Origin: Gordonia alkanivorans NBRC 16433
Lineage (GTDB): Bacteria; Actinomycetota; Actinomycetes; Mycobacteriales; Mycobacteriaceae
Length of the DNA stretch: 38,457 bases
Assembly (NCBI RefSeq): GCF_000225505.1
Contig: NZ_BACI01000023.1
Location: forward strand, 1 to 38,457
Direction: 5' to 3'
Shown: one piece after another, positions 1-6,791 of the stretch
Layout of the letters: the number at the start of each line of letters is the position of its first letter
Position numbering within the stretch: the stretch's first letter is position 1
The notes under the pieces: generated by a model
The model's input: the letters and a program-made list of their open reading frames with translations, nothing else
The model's database searches: none
Told to the model about the DNA's origin: nothing
Position numbers and translations under genes: made by a program

Positions 1-255
1 ATCGATCTCGCCGCCGACGCGGACCTGTTCCTGTGCGAGGCGTCGTGGACCCACGCCCCGTCGGAACGTCCGCCGGACCTGCACATGTCCGGTATCGAGG
101 CGGGGGAGGCCGCGACCAAGGCCAACGTGCGTGCGCTCGCGATCACCCACGTCGCGCCGTGGACCGATTCGGCGGAGATCCTCGCCGAGGCACGCAGCAC
201 GTTCTCGGGGCCGGTCGATCTCGTACGTCAGGGACAGGTCATCGATCTCGCCTAG
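1..255 (+). CDS. MBL-fold hydrolase, C-terminal part (Rv1339-type phosphodiesterase)
   Basis: The 5' part lies outside the window; the last 84 codons are present, ending in TAG. The visible segment has the C-terminal signature of RNase Z-like metallo-beta-lactamase-fold proteins: HMSGIEAGEAA, then ITHVAPWTD, each supplying a histidine that in this fold belongs to the metal centre. In M. tuberculosis the gene before rphA is Rv1339, reported as an atypical cyclic-AMP phosphodiesterase, and the order with rph and rdgB fits. The specific substrate is inferred from synteny; only the fold is supported by the residues seen. A 57-base gap separates it from rph, which appears to have its own promoter. 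Confidence 0.75.
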   Translation: MDLAADADLFLCEASWTHAPSERPPDLHMSGIEAGEAATKANVRALAITHVAPWTDSAEILAEARSTFSGPVDLVRQGQVIDLA

Positions 256-299
256 CGGGCCGGGGTCGAGCGGGTCACATGCCGTCCGACCACGGTCGT

Positions 300-312
300 T
301 ACAGTTGGAGCC
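300..312 (+). promoter_or_regulatory. Likely leaderless promoter of rph (-10 TACAGT)
   Basis: TACAGT (300-305) fits the actinobacterial -10 pattern TANNNT and is followed by exactly 7 bases before the GTG start at 313. Transcription would begin at or next to the start codon. The GGAG at 307-310 is too close to the start to be a good ribosome binding site. Confidence 0.5.
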
Positions 313-1068
313 GTGACCACACGAGCTGACGGCCGAGCCGACGACGAACTGCGTCCCATCTCCTTCACCCGTGGCTTCACCAGCCACCCCGCGGGATCGG
401 TGCTGGTGGAGTTCGGACAGACCCGCGTGATGTGCACCGCGAGTGTCACCGAGGGCGTCCCGCCGTGGCGTCGTGGTTCGGGCCTGGGCTGGCTCACCGC
501 CGAGTACTCGATGCTCCCTGCCGCGACGCACGAGCGGAACAAGCGCGAATCGGTCAAGGGCAAGATCGGTGGCCGAACCCACGAGATCAGCCGGCTCGTC
601 GGCCGGTCGCTGCGCGCCTGCATCGACCTCGCCGCCCTGGGGGAGAACACCATCGCGCTCGACTGCGACGTCCTGCAGGCCGACGGCGGCACCCGCACCG
701 CCGCGATCACCGGCGCCTACGTGGCGCTCGCCGACGCGGTGACCTACCTGCGTGCCGCCGGCAAACTGGCCGACCCGCAACCGCTTTCGTGCGCGATCGC
801 CGCGGTGAGCGTGGGCGTCGTCGACGGCCGGGTGCGTCTCGACCTTCCGTACGAAGAGGACTCGCGGGCTGAGGTCGACATGAACGTCGTCGCCACCGAC
901 GCCGGCACCCTCGTCGAGGTGCAGGGCACCGGCGAGGGCGCGACCTTCGCACGGTCGACCCTCGACGCGCTCCTCGACGTCGCTGCGATCGGTACCCAGA
1001 AGCTGTTCGAGGCGCAGCGCGCCGTGCTCGCCGAGCCGTACCCGGGTCAGCTGCCGGGCAACGCCTGA
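313..1068 (+). CDS. rph: Ribonuclease PH
   Basis: Phosphorolytic 3'-5' exoribonuclease that trims tRNA 3' ends, working as a hexameric ring. The 251 residues begin [16 protein letters not shown], the conserved N-terminus of RNase PH. They carry [15 protein letters not shown] in the middle and [17 protein letters not shown] towards the C-terminus, where the acidic residues bind metal. Length is close to the family norm (about 240-260). GTG at 313 is chosen because it gives the canonical N-terminus and sits 7 bases after a -10 hexamer. The stop overlaps the rdgB start by one base (TGATG), so the two are co-transcribed and probably translationally coupled. This pairing of RNase PH with a nucleotide-pool cleaning enzyme is common in actinobacteria. 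Confidence 0.96.
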   Translation: MTTRADGRADDELRPISFTRGFTSHPAGSVLVEFGQTRVMCTASVTEGVPPWRRGSGLGWLTAEYSMLPAATHERNKRESVKGKIGGRTHEISRLVGRSLRACIDLAALGENTIALDCDVLQADGGTRTAAITGAYVALADAVTYLRAAGKLADPQPLSCAIAAVSVGVVDGRVRLDLPYEEDSRAEVDMNVVATDAGTLVEVQGTGEGATFARSTLDALLDVAAIGTQKLFEAQRAVLAEPYPGQLPGNA

Positions 1069-1688
1069 TGTCGAAGGTCCTGCTCGCGAGCCGCAATCGC
1101 AAGAAGCTCGCCGAGCTGCAGCGTGTCGTCGACGCCGCCGGGATCACCGGCCTGGAGATCCTCGGCCTCGACGCCGTGCCCGAGTACCCGGAGGAGCCCG
1201 AGGACGGCGCGACCTTCGAGGAGAACGCGCTGATCAAGGCGCGCTCGGGTGCACGCGCCACCGGATTGCCCTGTCTCGCGGATGATTCCGGGATCTCGGT
1301 GGACGCACTGAACGGGATGCCCGGGGTGCTGTCGGCGCGCTGGTCGGGTGCTCACGGCGACGATCCGGCCAACAACACGCTGTTGCTGGCGCAGCTGTCG
1401 GACACCCCCGACGAACGACGCGGCGCGGCATTCGTGTCGGCGTGCGCGTTGGTGCTGCCGGACGGGACCGAGACGGTCGTGCGCGGGGAGTGGCGCGGAC
1501 GGGTGCTGCGCGCCGAGCGCGGACCGAACGGCTTCGGCTACGACCCGCTGTTCGCGCCCGACGACGAGCTCGCGGCCGGCCGGTCGTCGGCCGAACTCAC
1601 GCCGGAGGAGAAGGATTCGCTGAGCCACCGCGGCAAGGCGCTGGCGCAACTGGTGCCGGCGCTGCGGGAGCTCGCCGCTAGAGGTTGA
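1068..1688 (+). CDS. rdgB: Non-canonical purine NTP pyrophosphatase (RdgB/HAM1)
   Basis: Hydrolyses dITP, ITP and XTP to the monophosphate and pyrophosphate, keeping deaminated purines out of nucleic acids. The 206-residue product starts [18 protein letters not shown], with the family's (S/A)xNxxK substrate loop near the N-terminus. It continues with FEENALIKA, LADDSGISVDAL (metal and base contacts) and GFGYDPLF, ending in the SHRGKAL segment. All main HAM1 motifs are intact. It starts inside the rph stop codon. At its 3' end it overlaps by 11 bases the 3' end of the convergent DUF3817 gene, so there is no room for a terminator between them. Confidence 0.95.
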   Translation: MSKVLLASRNRKKLAELQRVVDAAGITGLEILGLDAVPEYPEEPEDGATFEENALIKARSGARATGLPCLADDSGISVDALNGMPGVLSARWSGAHGDDPANNTLLLAQLSDTPDERRGAAFVSACALVLPDGTETVVRGEWRGRVLRAERGPNGFGYDPLFAPDDELAAGRSSAELTPEEKDSLSHRGKALAQLVPALRELAARG

Positions 1689-2028
1689 ACTGCGCCTTCA
1701 CTTCCTGGGTGCGCTTGTGCTCGAACCAGAAGGACAGGAACGGAATGGTGCCGGCGATCGCGGTGATGATCGTCTTGCCCGCGGGCCAGCGCACCTTGAT
1801 CGCCAGGTCGACCGCCATGATCAGGTAGACGAAGTAGACCCAGCCGTGGACGATCGGCACGAAGTCGAGCGCCTTGTTGTCGAATCCGTACGCCAGGATC
1901 AGCTCGGCGACGAGCAGTAGCAGCCAGATACCGGTGATCCAGGCCAGGACGCGGTACCTCAACAGGGCCCCGCGGACCTTCTCCACCGGTGCGGTGGGAG
2001 CAGAAGCGGTGGATGCGGTCTCGGTCAC
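1678..2028 (-). CDS. DUF3817 integral membrane protein (Rv1342c-like)
   Basis: Small membrane protein of 116 residues starting at GTG (2028). After a hydrophilic Ala/Thr-rich head come three hydrophobic segments: about residues 28-46, 54-72 (HGWVYFVYLIMAVDLAIKV) and 80-95. The tail FWFEHKRTQEVK is charged. The pattern matches the DUF3817 family, whose biochemical role is unknown. The start overlaps the stop of the upstream gene by four bases (GTGA), indicating translational coupling in a two-gene minus-strand unit. Longer in-frame extensions upstream lie inside that gene and are not credible. The same pair follows rphA-Rv1341 in M. tuberculosis. Confidence 0.85.
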   Translation of the reverse strand: MTETASTASAPTAPVEKVRGALLRYRVLAWITGIWLLLLVAELILAYGFDNKALDFVPIVHGWVYFVYLIMAVDLAIKVRWPAGKTIITAIAGTIPFLSFWFEHKRTQEVKAQFNL

Positions 2029-2453
2029 TGCGGGCCTTTCGATGACGGGGCGTCGGGGGTGTCTGCCGATCTGAGCTCGGCCAGGTAGCGGTTGTATTCG
2101 ATGAGCGCCGCGTCCTTGACCGGGTCGTGATCGTTGATCAACGACGCCGCGCTCGGCGTCGTCGGGCGCTCGGGGAGGATGCCCTCGGGGATCTCGGCCG
2201 CGGCGCGGGCGTCCGCGGCGGCCTTGCGTGCCTCCTCCGGGTCGCTCTCGAGGACGACGAAGCGTCGGTAGGCGTAGATGACCGCGACCGCGAAGGCCGG
2301 CCACTGCAGCGCGTAGCCGAGGTTCTGGCCGCTGCCGGAGGCCGACTCGAAGCGCGACCACTGCCACCAGGCGAGGACCAGGCACGCCACCGCGGCGACC
2401 ACGGTCAGCACCACGAGCGCCGGCCGATGTGTGCGACGGGGGGACGAGGACAT
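2025..2453 (-). CDS. Small membrane protein, Rv1343c (LprD)-like
   Basis: The product has 142 residues from ATG at 2453. An N-terminal hydrophobic segment (about residues 11-28, LVVLTVVAAVACLVLAWWQW) is followed by a WQWSRFESASGSGQNLGYALQWPAFA stretch that resembles M. tuberculosis Rv1343c. A second hydrophobic segment lies near residues 45-60. The rest is a soluble tail with IPEGILPERP and a helical NRYLAEL motif. The M. tuberculosis homologue is annotated as lipoprotein LprD, but the residues before the only cysteine here (AVA-C) are a poor lipobox, so I would call it a membrane protein. A TTG three codons upstream is possible, but a -10 hexamer 7 bases before the ATG supports the ATG. Function unknown. 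Confidence 0.8.
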   Translation of the reverse strand: MSSSPRRTHRPALVVLTVVAAVACLVLAWWQWSRFESASGSGQNLGYALQWPAFAVAVIYAYRRFVVLESDPEEARKAAADARAAAEIPEGILPERPTTPSAASLINDHDPVKDAALIEYNRYLAELRSADTPDAPSSKGPQ

Positions 2454-2466
2454 ACCTTTCAAGGTA
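2454..2466 (-). promoter_or_regulatory. Likely leaderless promoter of the Rv1343c-like gene (-10 TACCTT)
   Basis: On the minus strand TACCTT (2466 to 2461) is followed by 7 bases and then ATG at 2453. The spacer GAAAGGT contains an AAGG, but it abuts the start codon too closely for normal ribosome binding. Confidence 0.45.
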
Positions 2467-2511
2467 CCTGGCCTGCGATGATCAAAACGCGGCCGGTAGG
2501 GTGGTCGCGGT

Positions 2512-2517
2512 TACAGT
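2512..2517 (+). promoter_or_regulatory. -10 element of the tRNA-Leu promoter (TACAGT)
   Basis: TACAGT lies 34 bases before the tRNA, giving a short 5' leader for processing. No convincing -35 element is visible at 16-18 bases upstream. Confidence 0.35.
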
Positions 2518-2550
2518 GCGGAGCCCGGTTCCACGTCGGGAACGCACCGA

Positions 2551-2632
<82 letters not shown>

Positions 2633-2648
2633 CCGGATCTCGTGGAAA

Positions 2649-2669
2649 TTGTGCGCAAGTGGCGCACAA
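2649..2669. terminator. Hairpin between convergent tRNA-Leu and acidic-protein gene
   Basis: TTGTGCGC (2649-2656) and GCGCACAA (2662-2669) form a perfect 8-bp stem around the loop AAGTG. The hairpin sits in the 43 bases between tRNA-Leu and the end of the convergent gene, where a bidirectional terminator would be expected. The T-rich tract is short and weak. Confidence 0.55.
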
Positions 2670-2675
2670 CTTGTT

Positions 2676-3263
2676 CTACGAAACGCTCAGGAGCTCGACG
2701 GCATCGTCGTCGGCGAAGACTATGTCGTGATCGTCGGTCGAGATCGCCCAGCGCCGCAAGCGGGCGATGTGATCCTCGTCAATCCGTGCCTCGACGGTCT
2801 GGTCGCCGGGAGCGAGGTCGGCGAAGTCGTCGACGATCTCCCCCTCACGCGTGGTGCCGTCCTCGAGAGTGACACGAACCCGCGACGACACGTGCAGACC
2901 TTCGAGGTCCGCGGCGTCGGCGAGTTCTCCGTGGGTGTCGGCCTCTATGGGCTTGTCGAGAGTTTCCTCGTCAAGCGGGGCTTCTTCGACCGGGGCCGCA
3001 TCGTCGACGGCGGCGGTTTCCTCGACCGCAACGTCTTCGGCAGCGACATCCTCGGCGGAGTCTTCTACAGCGGGCTCCTCGGCGGAGTCCTCTGTGGCGA
3101 CGACCTCGTCGGGGGAGATCTCGACGGTGGCGTCCTCGTCCTCCAGGGCGTCGACCTCGACCGTCGCGTCCTCGTCGGCGGCCTGCAGATCGGCATCTAC
3201 GGCGTCGTTCTCCGTGTCCACCGCGTCGATCTCGCGATCGGCGCTGCTCTCCGGTGCGCTCAT
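2676..3263 (-). CDS. Highly acidic protein of unknown function
   Basis: The product has 195 residues from ATG at 3263, chosen because GGAAGGA lies 10 bases upstream; an in-frame extension of 19 codons lacks such a site. Residues 1-125 are a low-complexity acidic region made mostly of Glu, Asp, Ala and Val with loose repeats (EDATVE, AVEDSAED, EETAAVDD), probably disordered. Residues about 130-195 are more ordered: VSSRVRVTLEDGTTREGEIVDD, then alternating strands ending in HDIVFADDDAVELL, suggestive of a small beta-barrel. There is no signal peptide or membrane segment, so it is presumably cytoplasmic. I do not recognise the family. It faces tRNA-Leu and diverges from the HNH nuclease gene. 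Confidence 0.7.
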   Translation of the reverse strand: MSAPESSADREIDAVDTENDAVDADLQAADEDATVEVDALEDEDATVEISPDEVVATEDSAEEPAVEDSAEDVAAEDVAVEETAAVDDAAPVEEAPLDEETLDKPIEADTHGELADAADLEGLHVSSRVRVTLEDGTTREGEIVDDFADLAPGDQTVEARIDEDHIARLRRWAISTDDHDIVFADDDAVELLSVS

Positions 3264-3349
3264 GGCGTTGCCGTCCTTCCGGTCAGGGAGTGTGATCTCC
3301 GGGCGGCCGGACGCACCCAAGTGGCACGTTTGACCCGGTCGTAGGGGTG

Positions 3350-3355
3350 ATCATA
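3350..3355 (-). promoter_or_regulatory. -10 element TATGAT for the acidic-protein gene
   Basis: On the minus strand TATGAT is a near-perfect sigma-A -10 hexamer. It implies a transcript start near 3343 and a leader of about 80 bases that includes the GGAAGGA ribosome binding site. The -35 region is not clear. Confidence 0.45.
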
Positions 3356-3368
3356 CTGAACCGGAGGG

Positions 3369-3421
3369 TTGTCATCCCGAATGGGACCGAATCGTTGCCA
3401 CCCCGGGATTGTCGTTCCGAA
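3369..3421. repeat. Pair of 13-base imperfect direct repeats
   Basis: TTGTCATCCCGAA at 3369-3381 recurs as TTGTCGTTCCGAA at 3409-3421: 11 of 13 bases match and the spacing is exactly 40 bases. Both lie just upstream of the TATGAT promoter of the acidic-protein gene and could be paired protein-binding sites. Confidence 0.4.
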
Positions 3422-3478
3422 ATCGTTAGGTGTCGGCGCCTCGGCTCCGGAAACGCCGACGACCCGCGAGCCACCACC

Positions 3479-3540
3479 GGCGAACCTCGCTTCGACCTGC
3501 AGACTTCGGCCGACGTCTGCAGGTCGAAGCGAGGTTCGCC
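3479..3540. repeat. Perfect 26-base inverted repeat (long palindromic element)
   Basis: The left arm (3479-3504, beginning GGCGAACCTCGC and ending CTGCAGAC) is matched base for base by the right arm (3515-3540). The 10-base spacer contains the palindrome CGGCCG. A 26-bp stem is far longer than an ordinary terminator, there is no T tract, and it lies between divergent genes where a terminator is not expected. It may be a dispersed palindromic repeat unit or a cruciform-forming site. Confidence 0.85.
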
Positions 3541-3591
3541 AGTCACCGGGCACGTCGGCTCGGTGTCGGGGACGCGTGCAACGATGCCGGG

Positions 3592-4323
3592 GTGAGACGT
3601 CGGGCGGTGCTGCCGGGAATCGGAGTGGTCGTTCTGCTTGCCGTGCTCGGTGCACTCGGTCTGCTCCAATCGGAATCGGCTCCGGAGACAGCGCCCGCCC
3701 CGGGTGCGGCTTCGGTTCCGTCGCTTCCGTTCTCGACACCGTCGTCGACGCCGGCGCCGGTGAACCGGGCCCACGCCGATCTGGACTCGCTGGCGGTGAA
3801 GGGTCGGGCGCCGAAGACGGGATACTCGCGGGCGGAGTTCGGCTCGGCCTGGGACGACGCGGTCGATGTGCAGTTCGGCCGCAACGGGTGTCGGACCCGG
3901 GAGGACGTCCTGCGCCGTGACCTCGTCGACGTCACCCTGCACGCCGACGGGTGTCGCGTGCTGTCGGGGACGCTCGTCGACGCCTACTCCGGCACGACCC
4001 TGCCGTTCACCCGCGGCCAGGACACGTCGGCGCTCGTTCAGATCGACCACGTCGTCGCGCTGTCGGACGCCTGGCAGAAGGGCGCGGCGCAGTGGGATGC
4101 GCGTCGCCGTCTCGAGTTCGCCAACGACCCGCGGAATCTGCAGGCGGTCGACGGAACGGTGAACCAGCGCAAGGGCGCCGGCGATGCGGCCACCTGGCTG
4201 CCTCCGAACAAGGCGTATCGATGCACCTACGTCAGCCGCCAGATCGAGGTCAAGAAGGCCTACGGTCTCTGGGTCACTGCGGCGGAACGGGACGCGATGT
4301 CCCGAGTGCTGTCCGACTGCTGA
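3592..4323 (+). CDS. Exported HNH endonuclease-like protein (DUF1524/GmrSD-HNH type)
   Basis: The product has 243 residues from GTG at 3592. Residues about 5-27 (AVLPGIGVVVLLAVLGALGLL) form a signal peptide or membrane anchor, followed by a Pro/Ser/Thr-rich linker to about residue 65. The catalytic-looking part has IDHVVALSDAW with His153, then NDPRNLQAV with Asn182 and VNQRKGAGD with Asn191, the His-Asn-Asn arrangement of the small actinobacterial HNH family near DUF1524. Four cysteines in the mature part (NGCRT, DGCRV, YRCTY and the C-terminal Cys) would suit disulfides outside the membrane. It probably cuts DNA at the cell surface or in the medium, for nutrition or competition. No immunity gene is recognisable nearby. 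A longer upstream frame runs through the inverted repeat and is unlikely. Confidence 0.8.
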   Translation: MRRRAVLPGIGVVVLLAVLGALGLLQSESAPETAPAPGAASVPSLPFSTPSSTPAPVNRAHADLDSLAVKGRAPKTGYSRAEFGSAWDDAVDVQFGRNGCRTREDVLRRDLVDVTLHADGCRVLSGTLVDAYSGTTLPFTRGQDTSALVQIDHVVALSDAWQKGAAQWDARRRLEFANDPRNLQAVDGTVNQRKGAGDAATWLPPNKAYRCTYVSRQIEVKKAYGLWVTAAERDAMSRVLSDC

Positions 4324-4360
4324 CGCGAGGGACGGAGCGATCCCGGCCAGTCACGGTGAG

Positions 4361-4373
4361 TAGCCTCAGGTGC
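4361..4373 (+). promoter_or_regulatory. Likely leaderless promoter of the methyltransferase gene (-10 TAGCCT)
   Basis: TAGCCT (4361-4366) is followed by 7 bases and then GTG at 4374. The gap from the upstream stop codon is only 50 bases. Confidence 0.45.
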
Positions 4374-5912
4374 GTGACGGCGCCACCTTCCTCCCTTCAT
4401 CCGCTGACCGACTATTCCGTCGTCGACGCCCTGGGTGCCGACCTCCGCGCCGCGGCCTACACGACCGACGGTGTCACCGAACTCCTCGGTGACGAGGTCC
4501 ACGCCGCCCTGCTACGCGGCGTGTGGTGGCCCGCGTCGGCCGCGACTGCGGAGGAACAGCGCGACGGCGACGAGGGCGAGTCGCGACTCGCCACCCTCAT
4601 CAGGCTCTTCCTGCTCGGGTCGGACGAACCCGAAAACCTCGTCGCGCAGGCGTTTCCGACAGCCGGCGTCGACGCACTCGTCGCCCAGGGAGTACTCACC
4701 CGGATCGACGAGGGAGCGATCCGCGCGAGCCTCGACATCCGCCCGCACGCCGACGAAACCCACGACTTCCTCGTCGTCGCCGACCAGGACGCCGCCATGC
4801 GATCGGGTCCCGTCGCCCGCGACCACGTACTCGGAATCGGTGGGGCCTCGATGTCTCTCGCACGCGCGATCATTCGTGAACCAGCACGACGCGCCCTCGA
4901 CATCGGCACGGGGTGCGGCATCCAGGCGCTGCACCTGAACTCGCACTGCGACGAGATCGTCGCCACCGACACCAACGAGCGGGCACTGGCGCTGGCCCGG
5001 GCGACCGCGCGCCTGAACGGGATGTCGTGGGATCTGCGGGCGGGCAGCATGTTCGAGCCCGTGACGGGGGAGCGCTTCGACCTCATCGTGTCCAACCCGC
5101 CGTTCGTCGTCGGGACCGGCAGCCAGGACTACATCTATCGTGACTCGGGTGTCGTCGGAGATGCGCTGTGCGAGCAGCTCATCCGCGAGTTGCCTGCTCA
5201 CCTGAACCCGGGCGGCACCGCCCAGATCCTGGCCAACTGGATCATCACCGACGGTGCGGACTGGCGTGACCGGGTGGGCGGCTGGCTGGACGGGACGGGT
5301 CTCGACGCCTGGGTCGTCCAGCGGGAGGCGGCTGATCCGATCAGCTATGTGTCGCTGTGGCTCTCCGATGCCGGCGAGGACGAGGCTGCCGCTGCCCGGC
5401 GCGGGGAGCAGTGGCTGGAGTGGTTCGACGACAACGACATCGTCGCGATCGGCATGGGCTCCATCACCGTTCGCGCGCCGGAGGCGGGGGAGGACCGGGA
5501 GCCCGACGTCGTCATCGAAGAGATCACCGGAGCGGGCGAAGAGGTCACCGGTCCCGAGGCGCAGGCCTTCCTGGCCCGCCGCCGGTACCTACGCGAGACC
5601 TCCGACGCGGAGCTGCTGGACAAGCGGCTCTCGGTCGCGCCGGTGATGCTCGAAGAACATTCGCTACCCGGCGAGGACGGCTGGCAACAGGTCGGTGCCG
5701 CCGTGCGCCGCCCCGGAGGTCCGGGCGCGGTCCTCGGCGTCGACGAGGTGTCCCGCGCATTACTCGCCGGATGTCGCGGACAGGTTCCCCTGCAGACCTT
5801 GATCGAGTTGCTCGCCGACTTTCACGGCGTCGACGCCGAGGCGTTGGCCACCGCCGCACTGCCGGTGGTCCGGGAGGCCATCGGACGCGGAATCCTCTAC
5901 GAGGCGGACTGA
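4374..5912 (+). CDS. Class I SAM-dependent methyltransferase with NPPF motif
   Basis: The product has 512 residues. The N-terminal 130 residues form a helical region with no motif I know. The methyltransferase core follows: ALDIGTGCGIQALHL (residues 174-188, SAM-binding motif I), the acidic end of strand 2 in IVATDTNERAL, and IVSNPPFVVG (NPPF at 241-244). The last motif is typical of enzymes methylating amide or amino nitrogen, such as HemK/PrmC and N6-adenine enzymes. About 200 further residues end in a helical domain. The architecture fits the actinobacterial methyltransferases flanked by DUF7059 and DUF7782. The substrate is unknown; it could be RNA, DNA or protein. A GTG at 4356 is an in-frame alternative start. 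It is convergent with the DUF1206 gene, 10 bases apart. Confidence 0.8.
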   Translation: MTAPPSSLHPLTDYSVVDALGADLRAAAYTTDGVTELLGDEVHAALLRGVWWPASAATAEEQRDGDEGESRLATLIRLFLLGSDEPENLVAQAFPTAGVDALVAQGVLTRIDEGAIRASLDIRPHADETHDFLVVADQDAAMRSGPVARDHVLGIGGASMSLARAIIREPARRALDIGTGCGIQALHLNSHCDEIVATDTNERALALARATARLNGMSWDLRAGSMFEPVTGERFDLIVSNPPFVVGTGSQDYIYRDSGVVGDALCEQLIRELPAHLNPGGTAQILANWIITDGADWRDRVGGWLDGTGLDAWVVQREAADPISYVSLWLSDAGEDEAAAARRGEQWLEWFDDNDIVAIGMGSITVRAPEAGEDREPDVVIEEITGAGEEVTGPEAQAFLARRRYLRETSDAELLDKRLSVAPVMLEEHSLPGEDGWQQVGAAVRRPGGPGAVLGVDEVSRALLAGCRGQVPLQTLIELLADFHGVDAEALATAALPVVREAIGRGILYEAD

Positions 5913-5922
5913 GGACCGGCGG

Positions 5923-6738
5923 TCACATCCGTGCGTACCGGGTGAGCCAGTAGCAATACACGCCGTAGCCGGCGATACCTATCGCGGCCAGGATCATCAG
6001 CACCTGCCCCGCGGGGAGGGCGGCCAGGGACTTGACCGTGCCGTCGATCCCGCTCGCCTTCGACGGGTCCGAGGTGGCCACCGCGACGAGAACCAGGATG
6101 CCGGTGCCGACGAGCACGAGGCCCTTGCCGCAGTAACCGACCACCCCGGCGATGGTCGCCGCGCGGTCGTGGGTCTTGAGGTCGTCGAGGAAGTTCCGGC
6201 TCGCACCCTTGTACACGTGGTAGACACCGACGCCGATGATGATCAGGCCGGCGACCACCACGACGAACTTGCCGGCACCGGATTCCATCAGACGAGCGGT
6301 GAGTCCGGTATTCTGCTGGCCACTCGACTGGCCGCTGCCCATCGCGAATCGCACTGCCGTCCAGGCGAATCCGGCGTAGACGACGGCCAGCGACAATGCC
6401 TTACCGCGGTCGAGCCAGTCCTCTGCGCCGTCGTTGTCCCGGCCGGGTTCGGTGGCGTGCGGGCCGACGATGGCCTCGGCGACTCGCCACAGGGCGAGTG
6501 CCACGAAGGCGACGGCCGCGATCCAGAGCACGATGCGGCCCCCGGTGTTCCCGGCGAAGATGCCCAGGGCCCCGGACTGGTCGGCGTTTCCGCCCTCGCC
6601 GAAGGCGAGCCGAACGACGATGTACGCGATGAGCAGGTGGACGAGTCCGCTGACGGCGTGCCCGGCGCGTGCCCCGCGCTGGAACCACGGACTGTCGGTG
6701 GCGCGATCGACCGCGCCGGTTACCTGGTTGCCTGACAT
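5923..6738 (-). CDS. DUF1206 membrane protein, six transmembrane segments
   Basis: The product has 271 residues from ATG at 6738, with GGGAGG about 8 bases upstream. Three repeated units each carry two hydrophobic helices. They begin near GHAVSGLVHLLIAYIVVRLAF, GKALSLAVVYAGFAWTAVRF and GYCGKGLVLVGTGILVLVAV, each paired with a second helix such as VVVVAGLIIIGVGVYHVYKG. This threefold repeat of about 70-80 residues is the hallmark of DUF1206. Function is unknown; the protein lies in the cytoplasmic membrane. The downstream boundary is convergent with the methyltransferase gene, and the upstream neighbour on the same strand ends 53 bases before it. Confidence 0.88.
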   Translation of the reverse strand: MSGNQVTGAVDRATDSPWFQRGARAGHAVSGLVHLLIAYIVVRLAFGEGGNADQSGALGIFAGNTGGRIVLWIAAVAFVALALWRVAEAIVGPHATEPGRDNDGAEDWLDRGKALSLAVVYAGFAWTAVRFAMGSGQSSGQQNTGLTARLMESGAGKFVVVVAGLIIIGVGVYHVYKGASRNFLDDLKTHDRAATIAGVVGYCGKGLVLVGTGILVLVAVATSDPSKASGIDGTVKSLAALPAGQVLMILAAIGIAGYGVYCYWLTRYARM

Positions 6739-6791
6739 CCTCGCCGCCTCCCGTCGGCGGTGAGCGCCGACGTTTCGAACGATACGCGCGC

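Larger units (their letters stand above)
3264..3591. other. Divergent intergenic region with repeats
   Basis: This 328-base gap lies between the acidic-protein gene (leftward) and the HNH nuclease gene (rightward). It holds a good leftward -10 element (TATGAT, minus strand, 3355 to 3350), a pair of 13-base imperfect direct repeats (3369-3381 and 3409-3421), and a perfect 26-base inverted repeat (3479-3540). No convincing small gene is seen; open frames through the inverted repeat on both strands read the same because of its symmetry. Confidence 0.7.

Noticed and set aside
3479..3540. CRISPR repeat or ordinary terminator
   Set aside because: There is a single palindrome with no spaced repeats. 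It has no T tract and lies between gene starts, not ends.
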